Shown: positions 12,159-24,311 of the stretch, piece by piece | Position numbering within the stretch: position 1 is the first letter of the stretch | Layout of the letters: each line of letters opens with the position of its first letter | Made by a program: the position numbers and the translations under genes | The notes under the pieces: model-generated | Databases searched by the model: none | What the model saw: the letters and a program-made list of their open reading frames with translations, nothing else | What the model was told of the DNA's origin: nothing | NCBI GenBank assembly: GCA_963281155.1 | Contig: CAUJLY010000002.1 | Coordinates: forward strand, 6,820,001-6,884,000 | Source of the DNA: Rhabditophanes sp. KR3021 | Taxonomy: Eukaryota > Nematoda > Chromadorea > Rhabditida > Alloionematidae | Length of the DNA stretch: 64,000 bases | Direction: 5' to 3'

Positions 12159-13354
12159 TTACCATCGTCCCTTGTCGTCGCGTCTAAAAGATTGCAAATG
12201 AACAACTTTTTCTTTGTTTAGACTTGATGGCATTGAACCTTCACAATGTTTTCTATCATCCATGTACTTCATCTTGTTGAAATCAGGTTCATTAATAAAC
12301 ATTTTCAATGGACGTCCAAGAAAATGAAACTTGTGAGCATTATTCATGATTTCAACAACACCCTTTTCTGTGGCCCAAATTTCAGCTTCGCATTTAGTAC
12401 TCCCGTTTTTGCTGTAATGGACGCATATTTTTTCACAAGTGTAATAGTCTAGTAAATCGGCCAAACATTGGTATTGAACTGTAGAGGGAAGATCTACCAC
12501 TTTGATGACTATCAATTTGGGTTCTTTTTCGGCATTTACTTTCATGTAATTTCCTTCATATACTGATGCTTTTGCCGCAAAGAAGGTTGTTCTCTTTTTG
12601 TAGACATCTACGAGACTTCCAATTGACGTGCCGAAGGATTCTTCTTCTGAGAAAAGACCACTCGAAGAAGATTCGGATGTTGAAGGGTTTCTTTTTCTTG
12701 GGTAAGTTTTATATCTGGAGCTAGTTTTGTTTCTTGAGGATTCAGTCTCTTCACTGGGGTGGCTTCTTTCGATTCGGGAACGTCTGTTTCGATGAGTTCG
12801 CTTTTCTGGACTACAACTTCTTTTGTGTTTAAATTCGTGGCTCGATTTACTTTTGCGGATAGCAGAGGTTTCTTTTCTATGTCTGGTTTCAATTCCTTTT
12901 CTAGAAGTTGTTTCTTGTCTTTTTGAAGGAGAGGGGATTCTTCCCTTGCTTGAGTAATTTCCATCGCCTACCAATATTTCACTCTTATGTCTTGACAAAC
13001 TTTCATTCTTATGTCTTGATGATGCTTGTTTCTTGATAATTCATGATGCTTAAGCCTTGGTATATCCTCTCCAATCGACAAACTTGTAGATCGATGCCTT
13101 GAACTTTTACCATTTCTACGTCTTAATGACATTTCCTCTTTAAGTTACTTCTAGATCTACGTCTTGATGATTCTTTGCGGCTTTTGACTCTATGTCTTTC
13201 GTAACTAGAAGAAGACACATCTATACAACCTTTTGAACGGTAAACTGGCTTGGACAATTTCTAAATAATGTTGTTAATGTATCCTTTCCAATAACATACC
13301 TTCCTTTCTAAAGACGATTTAGCACCATTTGAGTCATTACAACAATTCTAATTA
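12159..13354 (-). CDS. RS-rich protein with C-terminal ALY/REF-like RRM, frames disrupted
   Basis: The intact part (12998-12159) holds an Arg/Ser/His-rich region followed by an RRM-like domain, with KLIVIKVVDLP as RNP2-like strand, VHYSKNGSTKCEAEIWA as RNP1 region, and FLGRPLKMFI at the end. This is the order seen in ALY/REF export adaptors. Upstream, an exon at about 13354-13309 joins across a 46 base intron to 13262 onward (KLSKPVYRSKG, KSRKESSRRRSRSN). The RS stretch then changes frame twice (near 13130 and 13030) with no splice sites to explain it. The repeats SRHK and SRRRS recur in all three frames. Either homopolymer indels in the assembly or a decaying gene explains this. The first exon lies further upstream and was not found. 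It is not the main ALY/REF gene, which is at 35600-36417. Confidence 0.55.
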
Positions 13355-14355
13355 AGTTAAATACTGCAAAGTATAATGATTAACCAAATGTACTGGAATT
13401 TGACAAGCACTAACTATTCAATAAATGACTTATGAAGTTTGAGGGATGCTTAAATTACTTTTGAGTAAAATTCAAATTTTACAAACAAATGAACACGTCT
13501 CGTTTTGACAGATGATTTTAGTCAAATACTAACAGTTACATGGTGTAGTTGAATGAGTTGGAGCAAATTTGATCTATTTAAACAGAATATGAAAAAGAGA
13601 TATTTATGAGAGTTATTAATTATTTTTGTTCTTTAGTTTGTTGTGTTGGTCTCTATTACAAATCTTTGGGACACCAGCAAAAACAGACTCAATTGGAAGA
13701 GCAGTTGATTAAATTTAGTCATGTCCCAGTGCATGTGAAATTGAACATAATCTTCCTGAGGTAGGATAAACTAAGGATTTCAACATTTTTGAAGTATGAT
13801 CATAAGTTTACCACACTTGGATATGTGATCTATATGAGACGAGTAGAGTTAGCAAGTTGCTCAAAAAGACTGCTCCATTGTATAAAATGATTTGGGTTTA
13901 TTTCATGTATACAATCACTAATTCGTGGTAAACAATCAAAAGGATTCTTAATACCAGAGTCAAATGTGCTCTTAATTAACTTATGTATAACTATTATTAT
14001 ATTATTTATTGACTGTTCATATTATGATTATGCACGATAAAGACATTTATACTTTCTCTCTTGTTTAAACTCTCAAACTTAAGTTTAATTGATATTAAGA
14101 AGTTGCTGATCTTTTTATAAAATCTGAAGCCCTTTGTGAATGACTTTGACGGATATTGGTGATTCAGTGATGTATTTATTATCTGTCAAAGTGTATTTAA
14201 TGTCTCAGTCTCAAGAAAATGAATTTGCAAACTTTATTAAGTAAACTGATATTTGCATGATTTGAGAAAAGACAATAAAAGGGTATAAATATAAAATAAT
14301 TTATTTAACGCAAATTAAAGTTTTAAAGATTTTGATGTGTATTTAGCATAAACAG
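13355..14355. other. Intergenic, little support for a gene
   Basis: It separates the start of the RS/RRM gene from the end of CDC16. One + strand frame at 13606-13764 (MRVINYFCSLVCCVGLYYK start, about 50 codons) ends at a GTAGG that could be a donor, but no following exon was found. The 3' part should hold the CDC16 poly(A) signal: AATAAA on the minus strand near 14300. Confidence 0.4.
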
Positions 14356-16415
14356 TTAAAATGATATCGAGAGAATGTGACAGTATATCTTGTGTTCCCC
14401 GTCATCGGTCATAGTTGCAGCTTCATTGAAAGCTTGCAAAGACAGCTCGTAATTCTTAAGAGCACCATGGCACATCGCCGCTGAAATCAAATTGTGGGAA
14501 TCCTTGCGATCAATCGACATCGCTTTGTAGTGGAACAGAAGAGCTCGTTTCCATTTTTTTAGCTTCCTATTTACCATTCCCAAGTTGTTTAACAAGATTG
14601 ACCATTTCAAAGGGAAGTTTCTTGATTTGAATACATTCTCAATTTGGTTATAACTTAACATTTTATCTTGATTCAATCCTGCACCAAAATTAAACGCTTT
14701 CATCCAATACTCTTCACATTTCTCAAATTCTGATTTCCCATAATACAAAGCACCCAACTCCATCAAAACATTCACGTCATTAAGCGACAATTTCAAGGAG
14801 TCTTTTAGGAAAGCCTCTGCCAAGGTAATGTTATTAGTCTTCATATGTTCAATGCCAATATACATCACAGGTTCAAAACAATTTTCTAACAGCTTATGTG
14901 CCTTTGAGTAGCAATTCAAAGATTGGCCATGCTCACCGCTAAGAGAATTTGCGTGACCCATTGCAATCCATGCTGCTCCGAAATTGGAGTTTATCTGAAT
15001 TGCTTTGTGAAAGAAGTTCTTGGCTGCAAACCAATTCTCGATGGTCAAGTAGTAACAGCCCACTGCATACCACGCTAATTCGTTTTCAGGGCTTTTATCA
15101 ACTAAGTCATGAGCTATTTCATAGAGTAGACTACTTTTCTTGAGGTGAGTCAAAATTGCCAGATGAAGATAGAACAAGTTAGTTCCGGAACCGTATTTTT
15201 TAAATAAATCCTCGGTGATTGTGAGGGCTTGGTGGCTATCTCCAGAATTGAAGTGCTTCAGAGCTGCTAGTGATCGCATGTCAATGTCCTCCTCCAGTTC
15301 CATTTTTAGTCTCTCCTTTTGAACCTTCATTTCGTTGATACGATGGGCGATGATTTCTTGATCGAGACAAGTATCAGCTTGGCTTTTGTTTTGGGAGCGG
15401 GTTCTCATGCGGGCACTTGAAGGGCTTGCAACATCGTCATTGTTTTTTCTTGAGCTAGTCGAACTGCTTAACCTGCTTCCAACAACTTCTACTGAATTTT
15501 GTCTAGTAACACACTCTTCCTTCATGTCGATGTATGCTTCCACATAAAGTTTGACAATGTCAAACAGTTCATTAGGTTCTTCACTTAATTGCCTCAAGAA
15601 TTCCTCGATAACCGATTTCTTCAAAAGATGGTTACTCAAGACAAGACTCCATGCCTCGAAACAAGCCGGGTCTTGAATAATGCAATTCTCCAAAGCAGCC
15701 GTAGCGGCAGCTCTATTACAAACTCTAAGATAGGTCTTGCCCATAATCAACAACAACGCACTCTCAACTTTATTTTCAATATCTACCAAATCTAAAGTAT
15801 GCTTGTCACTTCCACTAGCATAGTAACTACTTCTTGAATACTTCAATTGGTGGTCTTGTGGTTGAACGAATGGAACACCCTCCCATCCATTGATTAAACT
15901 CATAGGAAGCTGAACAATTTGATGGTACAGTTCCTGTTGCCACAGCGAATTGACATAGTGGAATGTGACACAAACATGAGCAAAAATGCAATCCTCGGCC
16001 TGGACAAAATCAGTCACCTTAGACCATGCCTGAGTAGCGGTCAACACTTTTAAATAATCGACAATCGCCACGAAAGAAAGCTTTCTTGATGTAGTCCCAA
16101 CAGTATGACCGTTGCCCTTCTTGATATAGGTCAACTTTTTATCAGCCCAAAAAATGGCATTTTTCTTCTGATCATTCCTTAAACATAAAGTGATCTTATC
16201 ATCAAAAATAGCCAACTCTGGCTCGACCGGTCGACAGGCAGCAAATGAGTCTTCTCTTTGTGTAGAAACGTTTCTCTTGCGCTTTCTAATTTGAATATAA
16301 CAGTTTAAAGAATTAAACGATGACGAACTTACTTTGGATTTGGCTCGCTAGTTGGTGAAGTAATTGGGGTGCTTGAAAGCCGTTTGCCTTGTTTTCTCTT
16401 GAAACCCCTTCCCAT
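14356..16415 (-). CDS. emb-27: Anaphase-promoting complex subunit CDC16/APC6 (emb-27-like)
   Basis: Exons 16415-16333 and 16285-14356 give 670 residues, close to the family size. The start is an ATG opening a Lys/Arg-rich N-terminus (MGRGFKRKQGKR) that continues across the intron into KKRKRN. The protein carries repeated TPR helices. The C-terminal half has the most typical units (WYAVGCYYLTIENWFAAKNF, AWIAMGHANSLSGEHGQSLN, VLMELGALYYGKSEFEKCEE, NLGMVNRKLKKWKRALLFH), the order found in CDC16. A low-complexity Ser/Arg linker (near residues 270-320) separates the N-terminal repeats. CDC16 is a scaffold subunit of the ubiquitin ligase that drives the metaphase-anaphase transition. No frame problems are seen. 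Confidence 0.88.
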
Positions 16416-16804
16416 TGTGCGTGGTTTGGATATAAGTAATATGATATAAGCGTAATTACACTTGTAATTACAATGGTATGCCTAAAAAGCAGTGATCTTG
16501 TTAACGAAACTTTTTTTGATGAGTTTGAATCTTGTTTACGCAGGTGGCGTTGCAGGATTTTTTACCTCGGAGAGGAGTCAATTATGAGGTAATGATGCAA
16601 ATTAAAATAATGCATCGTTAAGAATTAGAAAAGTTTAATCAAGAATTACTTAATTAAATTTTCTATTTTGTTTGAATGTATTTATTTAAAGTCAAATATC
16701 TTTTTAAATCAAATTTGTAATAAATGGTACCTAGTAACAACACCTTTCCAATAAGTTGCATGTAGCTTTATCTTTTTCAAATTAGTTATAGTAAATACCA
16801 CAAT

Positions 16805-17570
16805 ATGTCCGAAGAAGTATCTCAGCAAGGACCAACGGCCGTTTCTGTCATCAAAGACACAGGTAACAAAGTGGAATTAGTAATTAAAGTTCCTCAACTG
16901 AAGAAACATACTCAAATTATCAAATATAATGAACAGTGATGGGCATAAGCAAAAAATGTAATGAATTGAACAAAATTATCAGGTTCATATCCCATCTGAC
17001 TAAAATGACCAAAATGAACAAAAGTACCCATCACTGTTTAAAAGATAGTAAATGTGGTAAAATTATCTGGAAATTCACATGTGTAGGAACTCGATAAATC
17101 CAAAGACAAGCTGAAATTTGGAGAAACGTGTTATTTTGTTTCATTTACAACACCTAAAACATTTCCTGTTAATCCTCTTTCAGAAACTGCATTTATTTTA
17201 GAATCTAAAACATTTACTAATTTCTCAACCATCATCTGTGTCTATTTCTATAAAACAGTGCTTGCACTTCACTTTTTTATTTGGAACGTCATCGGAACAT
17301 TTATACAATTCAGCAGACGATACATTAACCATGTGTTAAAATTTACTAAATATCCGCAACGTATAAAGAATAAAACCCTTTTGAGAATAGATGATGAATG
17401 TATTTGTAAGTTCAAATGAAAATCCCTTTAAGAAATTTTTGTATACTCTTTTAAAGTTTGCAAAATATCATTTAGATAATACTTCAATTCACTTCGTTAT
17501 AAGTGTCTACAAAAAAAGCAAAAGTACGTTCCTAGAGTATCCCTCGGAACTCATACTTGTGATAAAATGA
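16805..17570 (+). CDS. Small unknown gene, exon 1 unresolved
   Basis: Two downstream exons are supported: 17087-17405 and 17476-17570 join in frame (acceptors GTGTAG and TTTAG, donor GTAAGT) to encode 137 residues ending at TGA. They begin ELDKSKDKLKFGETCYFVSF and contain one hydrophobic segment (IICVYFYKTVLALHFFIW). Upstream, an ATG at 16805 opens 44 codons (MSEEVSQQGPTAVSVIKDTG) that stop just inside a MITE inserted at 16934. How the first part joins the second could not be settled; a phase 0 donor is needed, for example at 16817 or 16868. The gene is divergent from CDC16. I do not recognise the family. Confidence 0.4.
16934..17036. mobile_element. 103 bp MITE, hAT-like ends
   Basis: The ends are inverted copies: CAGTGATGGG at 16934-16943 and CCCATCACTG at 17027-17036. 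Counting the flanking AA/TT, the arms extend to 12 bases. CAGTG...CACTG termini are typical of nonautonomous hAT elements. There is no coding capacity. The flanking 8 bases (ATAATGAA and TTTAAAAG) do not match, so no target duplication is seen. Confidence 0.65.
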
Positions 17571-17775
17571 ACACGGAAAAATCAAAATTAAGAATTTTAT
17601 ACTCTTTGTTTTTATAGTAAAAAGTTTATATCTCGATTAAATCAGAATAAACTCGGATATCATGATCATCGTTTGTCTCAAATAGATTTGGAGATATTTG
17701 GATAGTCTTTTCTACGACCATAGTGCATTCATTACATACCAACTAACAACTAAACTTTTATATATTTATAAAGAA

Positions 17776-18689
17776 ATGGTGAAACATAACGTAAGTTTGG
17801 TGAGTTAGTTATAAGTTAATTAATACGATTTATAGGAAAAAGCTGATTTGGATCTTAATACAAATGACTTATCACAAGGTGTATGTCGTATTTGTTATTA
17901 TGACGAGGAATCGGGGCCCTTTGGAGAAGCCAACAAAAATGGGTCAAGATTGATAAATGCTTGTGAGTGTAGTGGCACGTCTGGTCTCTATCATAGATAT
18001 TGCATTGAAGAATGGGTCAAATCGTCGGCATGTAATCAGCCTCTAACTTGTGAAATTTGCAACACGCCTTATAAATTCAAAATGTATGTCTCATCGTAAT
18101 TTAAAATCATTCTATTTATTCATTTTCAGCTACTTCCCAAACTTGTATCGGTACTTTAAAGATGAGAATACAAAAATAGATGTCAATACTATACTATTTG
18201 CTACTTTAATTTTCATTACATCGAATCTGATTGTTTTTTACTTGTGCTTTATGTTAATACCTTTCATATACGAACATGACAGAAACAAGTTTGAGAAAAT
18301 GTCCTTTATTTATGAATTTTGCATCAAAACTCCATCAATGTTTATTATTTTGCTGTTGTTATCATTTTTTGCTTACCTTATATTTATGATATGCCATATA
18401 GGCAAAGGATATTTTCATTTTCTTAGATTTAATGCGGTAAGTTAAACAATCAAATTATTTTATTATCTTTTTGTAGAGGTATGTAATCGTTGATTCTAAT
18501 AGAAACGATTCATTGTATGGCAGTGGTTCCAGAATGCAAAGGCATCTCAAATGGATAAAAAAACTGTCTTCCATCGCAAGAAATAGCAAGAGAGAGCTTA
18601 GTGGTGTTAAACGACCAAAAGATGATATATGCACAAGTGGCATAAACATTGGACATTTCAAAAACAGAATTGAGAGCCAAGTCGTATAA
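17776..18689 (+). CDS. Membrane-associated RING-CH (MARCH-type) E3 ubiquitin ligase
   Basis: Four exons (17776-17790, 17836-18083, 18130-18436, 18477-18689) join in frame to 260 residues. Near residues 22-75 is a RING-CH finger: CRICYYDEES, then NACECSGTSGLYHRYCIEEW and CEICNTPY. This is the C4HC3 order with the conserved W before the last Cys pair. Two hydrophobic helices follow (ILFATLIFITSNLIVFYLCF and FIILLLLSFFAYLIFMICHI), the standard MARCH topology with both ends cytosolic. The C-terminal tail is basic. MARCH ligases ubiquitinate membrane proteins to control endocytosis and sorting. The first exon encodes only five residues, chosen because it is the only upstream ATG that splices in phase. 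Confidence 0.85.
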
Positions 18690-19262
18690 CGTTCAATAGT
18701 GTACTTTTAGATTGACGAACCTGTTTAAAGTTTTATATTATAAATAACATTCAACCTTTCTTTTATAAAAATAAAATAATTATCAAATATAATCATTTTC
18801 TTTGAACATGATAACTTGTATGTAATATGTTATGTATTGTTCTTACTGATATAATGATCTTTGACAAGAACAATGGTGAGAATGTGCTAGATTGCTTGTA
18901 AAAAAGAATGGGTGGCCAAAAACGACTACCGTTAGGTAATTTCAGCAAATTTGTTTTATTGGTGATGAATAATATTATATGCGAAATGTTGCAACAATCA
19001 AAGTATACTAAATACAAAATTAAAATTTCTCCAATTGGTTAGGCTTTCAGCTATGCATGATTTTTATAAATATCTTTATGATTGTTTTGATGTATGTACT
19101 CCTTCAAAATAATAATATAAGTACTGTAATTTTACTATTTGAACTTGATAAAATGCCACCAACCAATTTTATTTTTTACACATCAATGAAAAACAAATTA
19201 AAAATTAAAATTTATTTTAAATTTAAAAGTACAATTAAAATGATTAAAATACATTGATCTGC
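18690..19262. other. Convergent intergenic region
   Basis: It lies between the stops of the RING-CH gene and polymerase kappa. It should hold the two 3' UTRs; A/T runs and AATAA-type signals are present on both strands. No gene is supported. Confidence 0.6.
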
Positions 19263-21181
19263 TCAACATAATTTTGCTTTCTTGGAGGTTGATATAGTGA
19301 GACCTTCAACTTCATCTTTATCATCATCGATAATGATAATTAGTTCAGGCTCTGATTTTCTTTTATTTAAAGTAGTCACGAAGGAGTCAAGGCTGGTTTG
19401 ATTTCTTACACCGGTGCATTTTATGGGCATGTCTTTTTGAACAAATCTGTCCATAGCTCCACGTATTATAGGCTTATTGTGCTTTTTGTCAGTTACCTTA
19501 GGCTTTGTAACATTTTCGTTACTAACTACTTCAACCCTTTCTTTCGTTTGTCTGTTTTCAATCTTAGTAATCGAAATTTCTCCGTCGTAATAGGTCTCCG
19601 GTTGATTTAGATTATTTTCAATACGACCTTGTTTAAAATAAGTATCAAGCATAGTTGTTGTGGCAGCATTTACGGGTTTATTATCTTCATCCGAAAATTG
19701 AAGTTTACTCAACCCAACCCCAAACAATCTAAATTCATTCCTTCCATCCTCCAATTCCTTAAACAACAGCTGACTAGCTATATTGAACATTTGGTTTGAA
19801 GTTGAAATAAGATACACATTCTGCTTGCTTCTAGTCATTCTCTCAAAGGTAGATTTTCTTAAGGTCAATGACAATGTTTTCCCTCCAACAATCTGATTGC
19901 TTTTGATAGTTTCCGCCAATTCTTTACACAATCGTCTAAGGATTTCCATACAAGTTTCTGGATCTTTTGTTGGGCTGAAAGAAGTTTCATTGCTGATGTT
20001 TTTCTGTCTTTGCTTTTCATTCACCATACAGGCGCCATTTCCGATTCCTAGTCCAACTCGCATAAACCAATTGTAACTGATTGCACTGAAAGTCAACCTC
20101 AAAATTCCTCTTTGCTTAATGAAGTCTCTGCATTTTTTAATACCAATACCTTTTAAGGTTCCTTCAGTTGCTGGCCCAATTCCTGAGACTTTACGAACTT
20201 CCAGTTCCTGAACAAAGTTAGTGATAGTTGCATAGTCGCGTTCGAGTAAATATTGTCCATTAGGTTTGTTTAAGTCTGAACAAATTTTAGCAAGCATCCA
20301 ATTAGCAGCTATTCCGGCACTACATGTAAGGCCTGTTTTTTGTTCAACTCTGAATCTTATTTCGTTAACGATATCTCCATCACTTCTTCCAAAGGTTAAT
20401 TGGTCTGAAACTGCAATTCTTGTCTTTTTGCATTTAGAACACTCCTCACTTGCTTCACTTGGAACTGTGTTCCCAATCGGATCATTCTCACTGACTAGTG
20501 GAAATCGACAAACACAATCACCTTTGTACCTGATTCTATCAAATGTCCTAGGCCCATCTCTTGATCGAACATGATTTGTAATGTTCATATAAGCTTCATC
20601 AAGTGAACCCATTGCTAAATTCTCATCATATTCATCAAACACCTCCTGAACCTCTTTACTAGCTTTCCTGTATTTAGTGAAGTTTACTCCAACCATTTTT
20701 AGTTGAGGACAAAGCTTTAGGGCAATATACCCGGGCATGCCTGATCTGACTCCGAACTTTCTAGCATGATAATTACTCGTACATAACATCGATGTATCTC
20801 CAACGGCCATAGGAACAGATCTGAGCTTTGGATCATCACGCATTTCAACAGCAGCAAAAAACGCATCCATATCAATATGAACAAACACATTATCCATGAT
20901 TCTTTCACTTTCTAACTCTGCTATCAACCCATCCATATCATTTTCAGCTTTCCTAACTTGACCATCGCTGAGCATTGCGATTTCCTTCTTTAATTCACAC
21001 ACTCTAGCTTCTAACTTTTCCTCGCTCTCTCTTATGTGAGCTTTCCATTTTGCTGTAGAGCTTTCTGCGATAATTCTAGCAATTTTTTCCTTTAATAACT
21101 ATAAATTAGTAAATTAAACGTTAATCTTACCTTGTCTAAACCCTTAAATCCTGCTTTATTCCCAGAATAATCCGACACCAT
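19263..21181 (-). CDS. polk-1: Y-family DNA polymerase kappa
   Basis: Exons 21181-21131 and 21098-19263 give 628 residues, similar to animal polymerase kappa. The N-terminal coiled helix (AKWKAHIRESEEKLEARVCE) is the kappa-specific N-clasp. Catalytic motifs are intact: FVHIDMDAFFAAVEMRD, and MGSLDEAYMNIT with the second acidic pair. The helix-hairpin-helix (VSGIGPATEGTLKGIGI) and little finger follow. Two candidate PCNA-interacting motifs lie near the C-terminus: TTMLDTYF (lacking the first Gln) and QTSLDSFV. Nuclear-type basic clusters (KRKSEPE, KKAKLC) end the protein. No C2HC zinc finger is seen, unlike vertebrate enzymes. It performs translesion synthesis past bulky minor-groove lesions. 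Confidence 0.93.
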
Positions 21182-21539
21182 AACTTATAACTTTTATGGT
21201 GACACTTGAAAAATTACTAAATTAGCGCTGGTCATATATCCTGAAGCGACAAGAATTGGTACAAAATCACTTGACAACATTTACCTACCTATTAAAAACA
21301 AATTTAAACCCAGGAACATATTAAAAATGAATTTAAATACATGAACATACTAAATTAGACACACGAATATATTAAAAATGGATTTAAACACAAGAATTGA
21401 TATATTAAAAAAGAATTCAAGTACAAGAACATATTAAAAAACTTTATTATATAGGCAGCTAAATTGGTTTAAGGCAATCTCGTTAAATTAAAAAACAATT
21501 AATTAGTATTAAGAGATCCAGTTAATTATTTTTTGCTAA
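21182..21539. other. Upstream region of polk-1 with degenerate repeats
   Basis: No gene seen. It holds the polymerase promoter region and, at about 21295-21445, loosely repeated units of the type ACATATTAAAAATGAATTTA followed by an A/C-rich spacer ending CAAGA or CATGA, about five times, with spacing of roughly 25-40 bases. Confidence 0.5.
21295..21445. repeat. Degenerate A/T-rich tandem repeat
   Basis: About five units resembling ACATATTAAAAATGGATTTA, each ending in an ACAAGA-like hexamer, succeed one another with uneven length. A looser cousin (GCCAAAAATGGATTTAAAAC) appears near 55900. The function is unknown; it may be a low-copy satellite. Confidence 0.5.
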
Positions 21540-22455
21540 GGCTTGTGCTTCATCAAGTCACATTTTCTTTGGATTTCTTCTTTTTATTTTATCTTGGGTA
21601 CATCTTTTTCGGCAACAATTTGTTTCAATATTCTTTGCCCAAGAACCGGTGATTGTTGAATCAAAGTTTGGCTTTTACCAGAGGTTTAGAGTTCGAGGGT
21701 AAGGAGTTGTAGTTTTGATCGGTGGAGAAACTGTTTCTGTAGGTTCGTAGGCCAGCACAATATCTTTTCTAAACATCTTTTCAAATCATCTTTTACAGCC
21801 GACGTATTTACTTCATTTGGTTCGTGACTACCAAATAAATCACACGCTTCCGATAAACTTTCCAGTCCAAAACTCTTCAACAAATTCATACTTTCATCGC
21901 CGGCACCGAAATTAATCATATATTCAATTGAATAAGCCGTCACACTTTCTTTTCACAGGACCTTTCTAATTTGCACTTCTTGAACAATTCTCTTTGGAAT
22001 AGATTTGTAGGCACGATTTAAAGTATTTCAGATCGCCAGACCTTCAACATTTTTCAACAAATCTTGTATACTCTGAGTGGAAGTGGTAATTTTAGGAGCA
22101 GATGGCAGAACTTCTTTGGGAATTGCTTTCTTCTGAGATGGTTTCTAAGTACCAAGACTGACAGGTTTGAGCGAACTGATGGAGTTCGAAGGCGGATACA
22201 CTTACGAGGCGAAAATGTTGTTGTCTTGGTAGCATTAGACGTTGTTGGGGTGTCTCAACAATAACTTCTCCCTCACCATCGTCTTCTCCATACTTTTGAC
22301 CTTCTCCTTTTGTTTACGTATTTCTGCGATGTAACTGCTTTCATCGTCCTGTGTTTAAGGAGAGTTTTGTAGTAAGCGGTGCCTGTTGCGTAGTTTTACA
22401 CCTTGAAGGACATTTGTATGCTGTCCCAGGAATGTTCACAATTTTATTTTCCATT
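21540..22455 (-). pseudogene. Decayed protein-coding gene of unknown family
   Basis: Protein-like sequence runs through this block on the minus strand in changing frames. It starts with an ATG at about 22453 (MENKIVNIPGTAYKCPSRCK). One frame from about 22155 to 21686 reads KPSQKKAIPKEVLPSAPKIT, STQSIQDLLKNVEGL, RAYKSIPKRIVQEVQ and YMINFGAGDESMNLLKSFGL, but is interrupted by three in-frame stops (TAG, TGA, TGA). A further piece (LGQRILKQIVAEKDVPKI) follows downstream. Stops as well as shifts make a true pseudogene more likely than sequencing error. The protein had a Thr/Pro/Lys-rich middle and a helical C-terminal part. Family unknown. Confidence 0.6.
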
Positions 22456-23254
22456 TAGATAGAATCTGAAAGAAATAGCTAAATAATCAAATATAATTAA
22501 CTTACCTTTTTCGGTGAATAATGGCCAATGTATTCTTTTATCAGTCAGCAATATTAACATACAATATGCAAAAACCAGGGATTCTCTATATATGATATCA
22601 CTATAACTTAAGATTTTTTAAAAGTTTAATATCACATATGATCACCAATCGTGACTATAGCTATCACTTTTAAATTCGACACCAAATAAACATAATTTGA
22701 TTATTTTCACTATCAGATTGAGTGATTTTGAAAAATGGGAACCCTGATAAAAAACAGCTGATTTTGACATACAATGCTTAATCTTTTAGAAAACTTTCCC
22801 ATGTGGAAAAATGCATATAACATTGGTAGGATATTACGTTCCAATAAAACTGTGTCATAAACAGAAGCAGCTAACACCATCATTTCAAAAAAGTTAATAA
22901 CTTTAATTTGCATAACTTAAGTTTATTAATAAAAGAACCAAAACCACAATAATCTTAAAAATACCCTCGAAATCAACGAATCAAGCAATATTACATAGAT
23001 TGTCCAAAGTTTTAGACGATCTTTAATTTCAATATCGATGAGAAATCATTATTCTACGCCGGTAGGTCTTTGATTACCCCCAAGCCATACCCGATTCCAA
23101 AATTGATCCTTTGAACCCACAACAAAAAACGGCCAAATCATCATTACCAGTAATTTGAATAGACATCGTATTTTGGTAGGCGAAAAATTGTGCTATTTAA
23201 CAGAGTTACTTCATTCATTTTAACATCAGTCAAATCTTTATTCTTCTTTGCGAT
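22456..23254. other. Intergenic region before the CK1-type kinase
   Basis: Holds one minus-strand frame of 66 codons (22913-22713) with no recognisable motif. The rest is A/T-rich and should contain the kinase promoter. No firm feature. Confidence 0.4.
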
Positions 23255-24311
23255 ATGTATCAGGTTACTAGTAATTACATGCATTGTCCAATGCCATCTT
23301 TGCCTCCGAGTCCTACTTGTTTGGCTCCAGCTGTATGGGATTACATAGGTTATATTAATAAGGGCACTTTTGGCAGTATATTCAAAGTTGTGAACGTGTC
23401 TACGGGGATGATTGCTGCCATGAAGATGGAATTTGACCAAGCTAATGTACGTTTATAAACATTTGCATTTAACATCAATTTCTTTTTAGTTGAAGTTGTT
23501 AGTTAATGAAGCTCATCATATTTTGTCTATTAATACGACTTTGCGTATGGATGCAAGGGCAAGTCATCTAGCAAAGTATATTCCTCATTTGTTAGATCGA
23601 GGATGTCTTAGTAATGGAACATTTTATGTCATGCCATTGTTTGGACCTGATTTGTATGATTTGAAAAAGATGACTCCTATCAAAAGATTTACTAATTGGA
23701 CATGTTATTACATTTTGAGAGAGTCTTTGTTAGCTTTGTTAGCTTTGAATTATTGCAACATCGTTCACAGAGATCTGAAACCCGCTAATTTTGTTTCAAA
23801 TTTTAGTTCGGATAGCATCAATGATAGATCACTCATTTTAATTGATTTCGGCCTTGTTTCGCAAGACTCTTCTTCATCAAAGCCATACCATGATCATCTT
23901 GAGGGGAAGACTGTCGGAACTCTTTGTTACTCTTCCGTTAATAGTCAAAAGCCAAATGCATTACCCACTTTTATTGATGACTTGTGGTCAGCTTTCTATA
24001 TTAGTTTGGAGAACTTTTCAGGAACTTTACCTTGGTACCACATTTCAGACAAGCACCAAGTCAACCAAATGAAAGAAAACTTAAATTTGTACCAACTCAA
24101 TGTTGACGGCTATCATATTCCTCCCATTTTGTTTGAATTCTTCAGACTGTTGCATGACAAAAACGAACACAAACGAATTGCCCTTCATGAAAAGCTTATT
24201 CATTTGGTTGTAAGTTTTGCCTTTCATTAACTTTAACAAATTCACTTATTCCAGGGTTGTGAAATCAAGTCAGCTATGTTGCACGAAAGCATCCCTCTAG
24301 ATTGGGAATAA
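23255..24311 (+). CDS. CK1/TTBK-like protein kinase
   Basis: Exons 23255-23446, 23490-24209 and 24255-24311 give 322 residues. A glycine loop (NKGTFGSIFKV) and ATP-binding lysine (AAMKME) lie in exon 1. Exon 2 carries the catalytic loop IVHRDLKPANFV, the magnesium motif LIDFGLVS, a GTLCYSSVNS segment matching the CK1-group Gly-Thr-x-x-Tyr/Cys-x-Ser stretch, and DDLWSAFYISLENFSGTLPW typical of TTBK and worm-specific CK1 kinases. All catalytic residues are present, so it should be active. The family is greatly expanded in nematodes and many members are expressed in sperm. There is little beyond the kinase domain. Confidence 0.83.

Noticed and set aside
12608..12964. 118-codon minus frame inside the RS/RRM gene
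   Set aside because: A shadow frame of the Arg/Ser-rich region; the overlapping frame leads into the RRM.
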